Below are positions 1-8,199 of a stretch of 64,000 nt of DNA, one piece after another. Made by a program: the position numbers and the translations under genes. Where the stretch lies: positions 310,001 to 374,000 of the forward strand of contig NZ_ATVO01000003.1 in assembly GCF_000420765.1 (NCBI RefSeq). Direction: 5' to 3'. The notes under the pieces were generated by a model, which was not told the origin of the DNA, made no database searches, and was given only the letters and a program-made list of their open reading frames with translations. Every line of letters begins with the position of its first letter. Position 1 is the first letter of the stretch. This DNA comes from Sandarakinorhabdus limnophila DSM 17366. Lineage in GTDB: Bacteria; Pseudomonadota; Alphaproteobacteria; Sphingomonadales; Sphingomonadaceae.

Positions 1-1
1 C

Positions 2-2284
2 GATGCGTTCGATCTGCAGTCGGTGGTGCCGTCGCTGCGCGTGTCGCAGCTGCAATCGTCCGCCAACACCAATTTCATCATCCGTGGTTTCGGCAACGGC
101 GCCAACAACGTTGGTATCGAGCCTTCGGTCGGCGTGTTCATCGACGGCGTCTATCGCAGCCGTTCTGCTGCCCAGATCGGCGATCTGCCCAGCGTTGAGC
201 GCATCGAAGTGCTGCGCGGCCCGCAATCGACCCTGTTCGGCAAGAACGCGTCGGCCGGGATCATTTCGGTCGTCACCTCCGAACCGAAGTTCGAACTGGG
301 CGGTCAGGCCGAACTTTCGTACGGCAACTACAATGCGCTTATCGCGCGTGCCGAAATCACCGGGCCGATCAGCGAAACCATCGCCTTCAGCCTGGCGGGC
401 AACTATAACCGCCGCGACGGTTATGTGTATAACGAAGCGCTGAACATCAACGAGAACGAGCGTAACCGTGGCGGCGTGCGCGCCCAGCTGCTGTTCAAGC
501 CATCCGAAGATTTCAAGCTCCGCCTGATCGCTGATTACGACAAGATCGATGAAATCTGCTGCTCGGTGGTCAACCTTGTCGATGGCCCGACCGGCAATGC
601 CGTGCGCGCTCTGGGCGGCCGCATCATCTCCAACCAGCCGTTGGCCCTGCGTTCGGCGACCAACTTCCCGTCCACCAACCTAGTCGACAATTTCGGCTTC
701 TCGGCGCAGGCGGACTATAACGCCGGCCAGTTCGATCTCACCTTCATCGGTGCCTATCGCGGCGTGCGGCTTTCCACCAATGCCGACAGCGATTTCACCA
801 GTGCCGATCTGATCGGCGAAAACAGCGCCCGTAACGCCATCGACACCTACACCGCTGAATTCCGTGTCGCGTCGAAGTTCGATGGCCCGGTCAACTTCCT
901 GGTTGGCGCCTTCTATTTCCACGAGAATATCGATGCCAGCGGCGCGCTGACCTTTGGTCGGGATTTCCGCAACTATGCCAGCGCGCTTTCGGGTGGTGCC
1001 TATACCAGCCTGGAACCGACGCTGCGCGCGCTGTTGCCGGGCACACCGGCTGGCCAGTTCGGCGGCCGCGGCCAGGGCCGGTTCGAAGACTATGACTACA
1101 AGAACCGCGCCATCTCGGTTTTCGGTAGCGTGGATTGGAACATCGTCGAGGACCTGACCCTGACGCTGGGCGGCAACTACACGCACGACAGCAAGACCTA
1201 TGCCACCAACGTGGTTACCACCGATGTGTTCTCCGGCCTTGATCTGGTGCGCGCCGGTGTGAACGCCGGTGTGCCGGCCGTTGTCGCGGCCAATCCGCAG
1301 TTCAACCCCTTCCTGGGCCTGCGCGGTCTGCAGTTCATCCCGCCCTACCTCAACGTGCCCAATAGCGTTGAAGATGGCCGCACGTCGGACAGCGATTTCG
1401 CCTACACCGTGCGCCTGAACTACAAGTTCAGCGACAACATCAACGTCTATGCTACCCACGCGACCGGCTTCAAGGCGAGCTCGATCAACCTGTCGTTCGA
1501 TGCCCGTCCGCCGGCAGCGCTGTTCATCCCGGGTTCGACGGCACAGTCGCCGGCACCGGCGGCCTCGCCGATCCGCACCGCGCTGGGCGCCAACCTGCCG
1601 GTGAACCTCACCACCGGCTCGCGCTCTGCCGATCCGGAATATGCCACAGTTTATGAACTGGGCATCAAGGGGCAGTGGGAAGGATTTGGCGTCAACCTGG
1701 CTGCGTTCCGCCAGACCCTGAACGGTTTCCAGAGCAACGTGTTCTCGGGCACCGGCTTCATCCTGGCCAATGCCGAACAGCAGTCGGTGACCGGATTTGA
1801 ACTCGACGCCACCATCTCGCCGGTGAAGGATCTGCGCTTCTTCGCCAACCTCACCTATCTCGACATGAAGTTTGACAGCTTCGTGGGCGGTGCGGCCCTG
1901 CAGGCCGGCAGCTTCGCCACCCTGCCGCAGGATCTTTCTGGCCTGCCTGTGGCCGGCGTGCCGGAATTCGCTGTTTCGGTAGGCGGCGATTATACCGCTC
2001 GCCTGTCCGACCGCACCAAGCTGAACTTCCACGTTGACTATCAACACAACAGCCCGACGCAGATCGCCCAGGGCACGGTGGCGCTGCGCCGCGCGGTGGA
2101 CAATCTGAACGCCTCTGCGACGCTGGTGCTGAACAACCGGTTCGACATCACCCTGTGGGGCCGCAACCTGACCGACGAAGCCTGGGTGACCACCATCTTC
2201 CCGGGTGTGGCACAGGCCGGCACGCTGTCGGGCTATCGCAGCCAGCCCCGCACCTTTGGTGGCCTGCTGCGTTACCGCTTCTGA
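2..2284 (+). CDS. TonB-dependent outer-membrane receptor, 5' end cut off by the window
   Basis: Reading starts inside the plug domain, so the signal peptide and TonB box are missing. The plug signature FIDGVYRSRSAAQIGDLPSV and then RIEVLRGPQSTLFGKNASAG lies near the visible N-terminus. It is followed by about 600 residues of barrel with alternating hydrophobic strands, ending in the aromatic terminus GLLRYRF typical of outer-membrane barrels. Such receptors import scarce ligands with energy from TonB-ExbBD. The ligand cannot be read from the sequence. The nearest genes on the same strand are a nicotinamide-riboside-type permease and kinase, which makes an NAD precursor one hypothesis, but a terminator-like hairpin lies between them. 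Confidence 0.93.
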   Translation, partial: DAFDLQSVVPSLRVSQLQSSANTNFIIRGFGNGANNVGIEPSVGVFIDGVYRSRSAAQIGDLPSVERIEVLRGPQSTLFGKNASAGIISVVTSEPKFELGGQAELSYGNYNALIARAEITGPISETIAFSLAGNYNRRDGYVYNEALNINENERNRGGVRAQLLFKPSEDFKLRLIADYDKIDEICCSVVNLVDGPTGNAVRALGGRIISNQPLALRSATNFPSTNLVDNFGFSAQADYNAGQFDLTFIGAYRGVRLSTNADSDFTSADLIGENSARNAIDTYTAEFRVASKFDGPVNFLVGAFYFHENIDASGALTFGRDFRNYASALSGGAYTSLEPTLRALLPGTPAGQFGGRGQGRFEDYDYKNRAISVFGSVDWNIVEDLTLTLGGNYTHDSKTYATNVVTTDVFSGLDLVRAGVNAGVPAVVAANPQFNPFLGLRGLQFIPPYLNVPNSVEDGRTSDSDFAYTVRLNYKFSDNINVYATHATGFKASSINLSFDARPPAALFIPGSTAQSPAPAASPIRTALGANLPVNLTTGSRSADPEYATVYELGIKGQWEGFGVNLAAFRQTLNGFQSNVFSGTGFILANAEQQSVTGFELDATISPVKDLRFFANLTYLDMKFDSFVGGAALQAGSFATLPQDLSGLPVAGVPEFAVSVGGDYTARLSDRTKLNFHVDYQHNSPTQIAQGTVALRRAVDNLNASATLVLNNRFDITLWGRNLTDEAWVTTIFPGVAQAGTLSGYRSQPRTFGGLLRYRF

Positions 2285-2307
2285 TCAGCGGATTGCCGTG
2301 AACAACG

Positions 2308-2338
2308 GGGGGCGTGGCCAATGGCTGCGCCCCCTTTT
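2308..2338 (+). terminator. Rho-independent terminator-like hairpin after the TonB receptor gene
   Basis: A 7-bp GC stem (GGGGGCG at 2308-2314, CGCCCCC at 2328-2334) with a 13-nt loop is followed by TTTTGTTT. It lies 24 nt after the receptor stop codon and would separate the receptor transcript from pnuC at least partly. Confidence 0.5.
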
Positions 2339-2385
2339 GTTTGAGCGGCTTGCAAAGCGTATCGGTCGCGGGCTTAAGATGCCGG

Positions 2386-2940
2386 GTGAATCCGTGGGAA
2401 CTTGCGGCGTCGGCGTTCGGGCTGGCCAACATCGTGCTGCTCGCCCGGCGATCGGTGTGGAACTACCCGTTCGGCATGGCGATGGTGGCAATCCTTGCCG
2501 GCGTTTTCTGGAGCAGCAAGCTCTATGCCGTGGCTGGCCTGCAGATCTTCTTCCTCCTGGCGCAAGCGCAGGGCCTGTGGATGTGGCTCCGGGCACCAGC
2601 CGATGAAGGCCAGGTGGCCGTGCGGCGCTTGCCACGAATGGGCTGGCCGGCGGTGCTGATCAGCGGCATGATCGGCAGCGCGGTGCTGGCCCTGCTGTTG
2701 GCGCAAACCGATGCTGCTGCACCCATGACCGATGGCGCGGTGGCTGGCTGGTCGCTGGTGGCCCAGGTGCTGATCAATCTGCGCATGCTGGAAAGCTGGC
2801 CGTTATGGGTTGGCATCAACATTGTTTCGGTGGGTCTTTATGCCAGCCAGGCGCTGTGGGTGACAGCGGCGCTGTATGTGGCATTCCTCGCCGTATCGAT
2901 CTGGAGCTGGCGGCTGTGGCTGGCCGCGGAGCGGGGCTGA
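2386..2940 (+). CDS. pnuC: PnuC-family nicotinamide riboside (mononucleotide) transporter
   Basis: About 184 residues, strongly hydrophobic, with around seven membrane segments. The family-like start VNPWELAASAFGLANIVLLA and the segment RRSVWNYPFGM fit the PnuC family of facilitators for vitamin B3-type precursors. The open frame runs further upstream, but GTG 2386 is chosen because the preceding 24 codons read through the terminator hairpin and look non-coding. The next gene starts 4 nt after the stop and encodes a NadR-type kinase that could trap imported nicotinamide riboside by phosphorylation. The substrate is inferred from family and neighbour; thiamin-type PnuT proteins look similar. 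Confidence 0.85.
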   Translation: MNPWELAASAFGLANIVLLARRSVWNYPFGMAMVAILAGVFWSSKLYAVAGLQIFFLLAQAQGLWMWLRAPADEGQVAVRRLPRMGWPAVLISGMIGSAVLALLLAQTDAAAPMTDGAVAGWSLVAQVLINLRMLESWPLWVGINIVSVGLYASQALWVTAALYVAFLAVSIWSWRLWLAAERG

Positions 2941-2943
2941 ACC

Positions 2944-3480
2944 ATGCTGGGCCTGCATGTGTGTTTCACCGGTGTGGAATCGACTGGCAAGACCAGGCTG
3001 GCAGAGCGGCTGTCGCGCCGGCTGGGCGGTGTCCTGATGCCCGAATATGGCCGCGAGTATGCCGAAACCACCGGCACGGTTTTCACGCCCGACGTGCTGC
3101 GCACCATCGCCCGCATCCATGCCGAACGGCGCCACCGGCTGCAGACTGCCCGGCCTCACCTGCTGATCGAGGATACCGATGTGGTGATGACAGCGGCCTG
3201 GTTCCGCATGCTGCACGGCCACCGCGATCCCGTGTTGTCGGCGATGCCGGCCGTTGCCGAGCTTTATCTGCTGTTTGCGCCCGACACGCCGTGGGTTGCC
3301 GATGGTACACGGCAATTCGTGGGCCGCGATCGCCTGATGTTCCAGGCTGCCATTGAAGATGAGATGGCCGCGCGCAACATCGAACCGGTGCTGATAATGG
3401 GCAATTGGCAGCAACGCGAAGCCCAGGCCACCGCCGCCCTCACCCACCGGCTGGACAGCCTGCCCCAGTCGGCGTCATAG
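2944..3480 (+). CDS. NadR-type ribosylnicotinamide kinase (AAA_28-like ATPase)
   Basis: The 178-residue protein is a single P-loop domain. It has Walker A FTGVESTGKTRLAERL near residue 8, then EYGREYAETT and LLIEDTDVVMTAAW, which match the kinase half of NadR. The NMN adenylyltransferase domain and the DNA-binding domain of enterobacterial NadR are absent. It probably phosphorylates nicotinamide riboside to NMN in the cytoplasm, pulling on PnuC-mediated diffusion. The gene lies 3 nt after pnuC and 8 nt before the SDR gene, so co-transcription is likely. Activity is inferred from motifs and context. Confidence 0.82.
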   Translation: MLGLHVCFTGVESTGKTRLAERLSRRLGGVLMPEYGREYAETTGTVFTPDVLRTIARIHAERRHRLQTARPHLLIEDTDVVMTAAWFRMLHGHRDPVLSAMPAVAELYLLFAPDTPWVADGTRQFVGRDRLMFQAAIEDEMAARNIEPVLIMGNWQQREAQATAALTHRLDSLPQSAS

Positions 3481-3488
3481 GGACCTTC

Positions 3489-4190
3489 ATGGCAAATATC
3501 CTTCTCACCGGCGCATCGCGCGGCATTGGCGCAGCGGCGCGCACCCTGCTGGAACAGTCCGGCCACACCGTCCTCGGCCAATCCACGGCGGGCGACGACG
3601 GGTTGATCGCCGCCGATTTCGCACAGCCTCGCGCTGCCGATGCGCTGTGGGCCACCGCATTGGAGCAGGCCGGTGGGCGCATTGATGTGCTGGTCAACAA
3701 CGCCGGCGTGTTCGAAGCTGCCCCGATTGCCGATGCTGATGGCTTTGCCGCCACCTGGGCGCGCAGCCACGCCATCAACCTGCAAAGCGCCGCTGATCTG
3801 TGCCGCCACGCCGTCCTGCATTTCCAGGAACACGGCGGCGGCCGCATCATCAACGTCGCCAGCCGCGCCGGCCATCGCGGTGATTCGCCCCAGCATTGGC
3901 ATTATGCCGCGGCCAAGGGCGGCATGCTGGCGATGACCAAGAGCATCGCGCGGGGCTATGCCGCGCAGAATATCCTCGCGTTTGCCATCACGCCCGGCTT
4001 CACCATGACCGGCATGGCTGAAGAATATCTCGCCAGCCGCGGCGGTGACAAGTTGCTGGCCGATATCCCGCTGGGCCGCGTTGCCATGCCGGAAGAAGTG
4101 GCCGAAATGATCCGCTGGTTGGCGAGTGACGCGCCGGCGTCGATGACAGGCGCCACACTCGACATCAACGGCGCCAGCTACGTGCGCTGA
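3489..4190 (+). CDS. SDR-family oxidoreductase
   Basis: A 233-residue classical short-chain dehydrogenase. It has the cofactor motif TGASRGIG near the N-terminus, NNAG near residue 75 and the catalytic pair Tyr139/Lys143 in YAAAK, with an upstream Ser in [11 protein letters not shown] 3489 is chosen because it begins directly at the Rossmann fold ([10 protein letters not shown]). The substrate is unknown. It sits between the nicotinamide riboside kinase and purA with gaps of 8 and 14 nt, so it is probably in the same transcript without evident functional linkage. Confidence 0.88.
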   Translation: MANILLTGASRGIGAAARTLLEQSGHTVLGQSTAGDDGLIAADFAQPRAADALWATALEQAGGRIDVLVNNAGVFEAAPIADADGFAATWARSHAINLQSAADLCRHAVLHFQEHGGGRIINVASRAGHRGDSPQHWHYAAAKGGMLAMTKSIARGYAAQNILAFAITPGFTMTGMAEEYLASRGGDKLLADIPLGRVAMPEEVAEMIRWLASDAPASMTGATLDINGASYVR

Positions 4191-4204
4191 GGACAGGACT
4201 GAAC

Positions 4205-5494
4205 ATGCCGAATGTGACCGTGGTGGGTGCCCAATGGGGCGATGAAGGCAAGGGCAAGATTGTCGATTGGCTCTCTGCCCGCGCTGATGTGGTGGTGCGC
4301 TTTCAGGGCGGCCACAACGCTGGCCACACGCTGGTTGTGGGCGAAAAGGTCTACAAGCTGTCGCTGCTGCCTTCGGGCATCGTGCGCGGCACCCTGTCGA
4401 TGATCGGCAATGGCGTGGTGTTCGATCCCTGGCATTTCCGCGACGAGGTCGCCCGCATTGCCGGCATGGGCGTGGATATCACGCCGGACAATCTGGCCGT
4501 TTCGGAAACCTGCCCGCTGATCCTGCCGCTGCACCGCGATCTGGATGCCTTGCGCGAAGATGCAATGGGCGCTGGCAAGATCGGCACCACAAGGCGCGGC
4601 ATCGGCCCGGCCTATGAAGACAAGGTGGGCCGCCGGGCGCTGCGCGTCATCGATCTGGCGCATCTGGATGAAATCGGCCCGCAGCTTGAACGCCTGCTCG
4701 CCCATCACAATGCCCTGCGCGCCGGCTTTGGCGTTGCGCCGGTGGATGCCGCCGAACTGCAACAACAACTGGCCGATGTGGCCCCGGCCGTGCTGCCCTA
4801 TATCCAGCCCGTGTGGAAACGCCTGCGCGACGCGCGCTGGCGGCGCGATCGCATATTGTTCGAAGGTGCGCAGGGCGTGTTGCTCGATGTCGATCACGGC
4901 ACCTGGCCGTTCGTCACCTCCTCCAATGTCGTTGCTGGCCAAGCCGCGGCGGGTTCGGGAATGGGGCCGGATGCCACCGGTTATGTGCTGGGGATCACCA
5001 AGGCCTATACCACCCGCGTTGGTTCCGGCCCCTTCCCCACCGAACAGGAAAACGCAATCGGCCAGCGCCTGGGTGAGCGCGGCCATGAATTCGGGACCGT
5101 CACCGGCCGCAAGCGCCGCTGCGGCTGGTTCGATGCCGTGCTGGTGCGCCAAGCGATTGCCGTTGGCGGCATCACCGGCATGGCGCTCACCAAGCTGGAC
5201 GTGCTCGACGGGTTCGACACGGTGATGATCTGCACCGGCTACCGCCTTGATGGCCGCGAACTCGACCATCTGCCTGCCCACCCGTCCGAACAGGCGCGGG
5301 TCGAGCCGATCTACGAAGAATTTGAAGGCTGGAGCGAATCGACCGCCGGCGCCCGCAGCTGGGCGCAGCTGCCAGCGCAGGCCATCAAATATATCCGCCG
5401 CATCGAGGAATTGACCGAATGCCCGGTGGCCTTGGTCTCCACCTCGCCTGAGCGGGAAGACACCATCCTGGTGAAGGACCCGTTCCGGGACTGA
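4205..5494 (+). CDS. purA: Adenylosuccinate synthetase
   Basis: A 429-residue protein of the normal family length. It catalyses the GTP-dependent joining of IMP and aspartate, the first committed step to AMP. Diagnostic segments are the N-terminal [17 protein letters not shown], with the catalytic Asp, then [12 protein letters not shown], then [20 protein letters not shown], and KLDVLDGFD in the guanine-binding region. The start lies 14 nt after the SDR stop. It appears to be the last gene of a pnuC-kinase-SDR-purA run, since a 440-nt gene-free stretch follows. Confidence 0.98.
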   Translation: MPNVTVVGAQWGDEGKGKIVDWLSARADVVVRFQGGHNAGHTLVVGEKVYKLSLLPSGIVRGTLSMIGNGVVFDPWHFRDEVARIAGMGVDITPDNLAVSETCPLILPLHRDLDALREDAMGAGKIGTTRRGIGPAYEDKVGRRALRVIDLAHLDEIGPQLERLLAHHNALRAGFGVAPVDAAELQQQLADVAPAVLPYIQPVWKRLRDARWRRDRILFEGAQGVLLDVDHGTWPFVTSSNVVAGQAAAGSGMGPDATGYVLGITKAYTTRVGSGPFPTEQENAIGQRLGERGHEFGTVTGRKRRCGWFDAVLVRQAIAVGGITGMALTKLDVLDGFDTVMICTGYRLDGRELDHLPAHPSEQARVEPIYEEFEGWSESTAGARSWAQLPAQAIKYIRRIEELTECPVALVSTSPEREDTILVKDPFRD

Positions 5495-5936
5495 TTTGTA
5501 AACCTTATGTTAAATGTTCTTGCATTATCGTAAATTTCTAGCAGAGTGTCGGCATGTCATGTGCCGCACTCGTTGTTGCTTTAATCCGCGAGGGTAAAGT
5601 CAACGCCAGACGAGACGGACCCGACCAGCGCGATGGCGGCAATCGTCCGGCTCGCACCCTGGCCAGGCCTTGCGACCACAAGACATCGACGTACCGGAAG
5701 TGCCGGTCAACTGCAGGTCCGGGTGGGCCTGCGTGACCGGCCATCCCTAAGCCCGTCGCGACCATCTGCGGAATTCTGACCGCTCCGTGCGGGCGCACAG
5801 CGCCGCAGATGGTCGCGATACGCTAAGCCGGCTGTTCCTGGTTCGGACAGCCGCAGGGGTTGAAACATCCTGTGCGCCGTATGCGGCCACCTGAGGCCGT
5901 GCTGCGTTACGCAAACTTGGGGTGTTGGCGTTCAGA
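5495..5936. other. Gene-free stretch with several inverted repeats
   Basis: No convincing gene is visible. The first 50 nt are conspicuously AT-rich for this genome. Further on are hairpin-forming repeats: an 8-bp repeat at 5702-5709/5734-5741 with an inner GCAGG/CCTGC stem, a 16-bp perfect repeat at 5756-5771/5803-5818, and a small CGGCC/GGCCG hairpin at 5884-5899. It could hold a structured RNA, decayed repeat elements or the promoter of the following gene; nothing decides between these. Confidence 0.5.
5756..5818. repeat. 16-bp perfect inverted repeat with internal hairpin
   Basis: TCGCGACCATCTGCGG at 5756-5771 is matched exactly by its reverse complement at 5803-5818. The 31-nt loop contains a smaller GTGC/GCAC stem. 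There is no T-run on either side, so it is not a standard terminator. Confidence 0.75.
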
Positions 5937-6818
5937 ATGTTTCCGGGGGGTATCATTGCGGGGGCCATGCTGGGCAGTTTTACCTGTTTGGCGCCGGTTC
6001 ACGACAACGCCAGCACGGTGCGTTGTGCAAATCATCCGGAGGTGATCCGGTTGATGGGCTATGATGCACCAGCGATGCCGGCGACCTGCCTGCCCAGTGA
6101 AATCTGCCCCCCCGGCGATCCCTTTGCGGCCCGCGATGCCTTGCGCGGCCTTACCATGGGCCGGCCGCTCGACTGCGAGGCCGCAGGAATCGATAACCAG
6201 GGCCGCACTCTCGCTCGCTGCCGGGTCGAATCCATCGATCTTTCCTGCGCCATGTTGGCGACGAATCATGCCGTGCTCAGCAAGACGGCCGGCGATTGCA
6301 ACTGCACGCCGGTTCGCCGCCGTGCGGCCCTACTGCAATCGGTCCGTTATGAACCGGGCGCGCTCCCCGCTGGGCTGCCCCAATCACTGCCAAACCCACT
6401 GCCGGCCGGCTCCCGGATCACCCTCGATTTGGGCGACTCGAACGCTGCCAACCGCCCGCGATCGCCTGCACCGGTAGTGATGGATGCAACACCGCTGCGT
6501 GAAACGCCCTGGTCTCTGCCAGTGGCGGGCGCGTTGGTGATGATCGGCCTTTGGATGGCGATGGCCAATCTGGCGCTGCTGCAAATTGCCCATGAACGCT
6601 GGCCCTCGCGCGATCGCTGGGGGGCGCCGATGGACCGTCTGGATCCCTGGCTGTTCCTGGGGCTGGCCGCCGCCGGTGCTTCACCCGCGGCGTGGACGGC
6701 GCTGTGGACACGCCACGCCGGCCGCCAGCAGGAAGCGCTGCTGCCCCGCCTGCTGAACATAACCGGCATCCAGATCGGGCTGGTGATCGGCGCCCTTTGG
6801 TGGTGGATCGCCGGCTGA
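5937..6818 (+). CDS. SNase-like/DUF1294 fusion protein, apparently degenerate paralogue
   Basis: About 293 residues. Residues 15-125 resemble a staphylococcal-nuclease fold with paired cysteines, ending in the segment SCAMLATNHAV. Residues 195-293 are membrane-spanning and match the DUF1294 layout. It aligns almost position by position with the next gene. However, the GDN of the metal-binding loop is replaced (HDNAST, residues 22-27) and the catalytic-glutamate position of the DAPE motif is alanine (DAPA, Ala46). The DUF1294 motifs DKR and RHK are also eroded (HER, RHA). It is probably an inactive copy. ATG 5937 is chosen; GTG 5922 is possible. Confidence 0.7.
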   Translation: MFPGGIIAGAMLGSFTCLAPVHDNASTVRCANHPEVIRLMGYDAPAMPATCLPSEICPPGDPFAARDALRGLTMGRPLDCEAAGIDNQGRTLARCRVESIDLSCAMLATNHAVLSKTAGDCNCTPVRRRAALLQSVRYEPGALPAGLPQSLPNPLPAGSRITLDLGDSNAANRPRSPAPVVMDATPLRETPWSLPVAGALVMIGLWMAMANLALLQIAHERWPSRDRWGAPMDRLDPWLFLGLAAAGASPAAWTALWTRHAGRQQEALLPRLLNITGIQIGLVIGALWWWIAG

Positions 6819-6858
6819 GCCAACTTGCCAACGGGCTTGCGGCCGATAAACAGGCTAA

Positions 6859-7656
6859 ATGCCCCTGCCCATGATCTTCCTGGCCGCCGCTGCCGCCAGT
6901 TTTGTCTGCGAAAACCCCAGCCATCATGATGGTGACAATGTGCGGTGCGCAAACGTACCCGGATCGATGCGGCTGCAGGGCATTGACGCGCCTGAAATGC
7001 CAGGCGCCTGCCGACCGGGCCGCAGCTGCGTGGATGGCGACCCCGTTGCCGCCCGCGATTATTTGCGCAGTCTAACCGAGGGCAAGACCCTGCAATGCGT
7101 GCAGGAAGACACGGACAATTATGGCCGGCGCATCGTGAACTGCAACGCCGGCACGATGAACATCAGTTGCGCGATGATCGAATCCGGCCATGCCGTGCCG
7201 CGCTATGCCCCGCTGGATTGCAGCGGACCGTCGGCAGCACCGGAAATCGCCCCGGATGTGATGGTTGAATCAACAGCTGAACCGAAGTCCCGACCAGAAC
7301 CGGAACCGCCACCCGTGATCGTGCCCGCCAACCTGCCGGCGCGGCCGGGCACATCGGGCCTTGATATTGGCATGGCGCCCTTCGTCCTGCTCGGCTTGCT
7401 GCTGGTCAACCTGATCACGTGGGTGCTGTTTGCCATCGACAAACGCCGCGCTCAGGCCTTCCGTTTGCGCGAACGCATTGCCGAATCCACCCTGCTTGGC
7501 TGGGCGCTGGTGGGCGGCAGTCCGGCCGCATGGCTCGCCATGAACAGGCTGCGCCACAAATCGGCCAAGGACAGTTTCAAGCAGTCGCTGCTGCTGATTT
7601 CGGGGCTGCAGATCGGGGCCTTGATCGGCTTGCTGTACTGGCAGATTTCCGGATGA
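6859..7656 (+). CDS. Thermonuclease-like (SNase) domain fused to DUF1294 membrane domain
   Basis: 265 residues. A short hydrophobic N-terminus ending FVCENP leads into an SNase-like domain with HDGDNVRC (residues 23-30), LQGIDAPEMP with Glu46, and DNYGRRIVNC. These correspond to the metal-loop Asp, catalytic Glu and second Arg of the nuclease family. Then come a Pro/Glu-rich linker and a DUF1294 domain with two or three membrane helices, carrying AIDKRRA and RLRHKSAKDSF. The nuclease domain would face outside the cytoplasm if the N-terminus acts as a signal or anchor. Its function is unknown, and its stop overlaps the GNAT start (ATGA). Confidence 0.78.
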   Translation: MPLPMIFLAAAAASFVCENPSHHDGDNVRCANVPGSMRLQGIDAPEMPGACRPGRSCVDGDPVAARDYLRSLTEGKTLQCVQEDTDNYGRRIVNCNAGTMNISCAMIESGHAVPRYAPLDCSGPSAAPEIAPDVMVESTAEPKSRPEPEPPPVIVPANLPARPGTSGLDIGMAPFVLLGLLLVNLITWVLFAIDKRRAQAFRLRERIAESTLLGWALVGGSPAAWLAMNRLRHKSAKDSFKQSLLLISGLQIGALIGLLYWQISG

Positions 7657-8132
7657 GCGGGATTGTGTTGCATCCGGCCAGCGCTGCCGATCTCGATCTT
7701 CTGGCGCAGGGCTTTGCGCCACCCGGAGCCGGCTTGCCCGAAGGCGGTATCGAAACGCCCGAAATCCTGGCCATGCTGCGTGATCTGGCCGCCACCATCA
7801 GTCCGGATTTTGAGCCGGCAGCGTGGCTCGTGCTGGCCGGCGGTGAGATTGTCGGGCTGTTGTCGCTGGTGAAGCCGCCGGCCGATGGCATCATCACCAT
7901 CGGTTATGGCGTCGCACCGGCCCGGCGCGGGCGTGGCCACGCCACCGCAGCGGTGCGCGCTCTGTGTGAGTGGGCCCGGCAGGATGTGCGCGTGGCAGAA
8001 GTGTTTGCCGAAACCGGCGAGAATAACCGGCCATCGCAGCAGGTGCTGGCCGCAAATGGCTTTGCCTGCACTGGCCGCCGCGACGATCCGGATGATGGCC
8101 CGCTGCTGTGCTGGTCGCTCACTGTCGGTTGA
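7653..8132 (+). CDS. GNAT-family N-acetyltransferase
   Basis: 159 residues. The acetyl-CoA-binding motif A is visible as VAPARRGRGHATAAVRAL, followed by the C-terminal pattern NRPSQQVLAANGFACTGRR typical of small-molecule or protein GNATs. ATG 7653 overlaps the preceding stop by 4 nt (ATGA), which argues for translational coupling to the SNase-DUF1294 gene. The longer open frame upstream is a shadow of that gene. The substrate is unknown. Confidence 0.85.
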   Translation: MSGIVLHPASAADLDLLAQGFAPPGAGLPEGGIETPEILAMLRDLAATISPDFEPAAWLVLAGGEIVGLLSLVKPPADGIITIGYGVAPARRGRGHATAAVRALCEWARQDVRVAEVFAETGENNRPSQQVLAANGFACTGRRDDPDDGPLLCWSLTVG

Positions 8133-8199
8133 GTGGGTCGATTGCCCTGACCAGTGATTTCGATTGGCGCCGTCTGCCCGCCTGCCCTATGCGCAAGCC

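Noticed and set aside
5554-5736. Possible 60-codon gene after purA
   Set aside because: No ribosome site and no recognisable protein features, and it runs into the inverted-repeat region; treated as non-coding.
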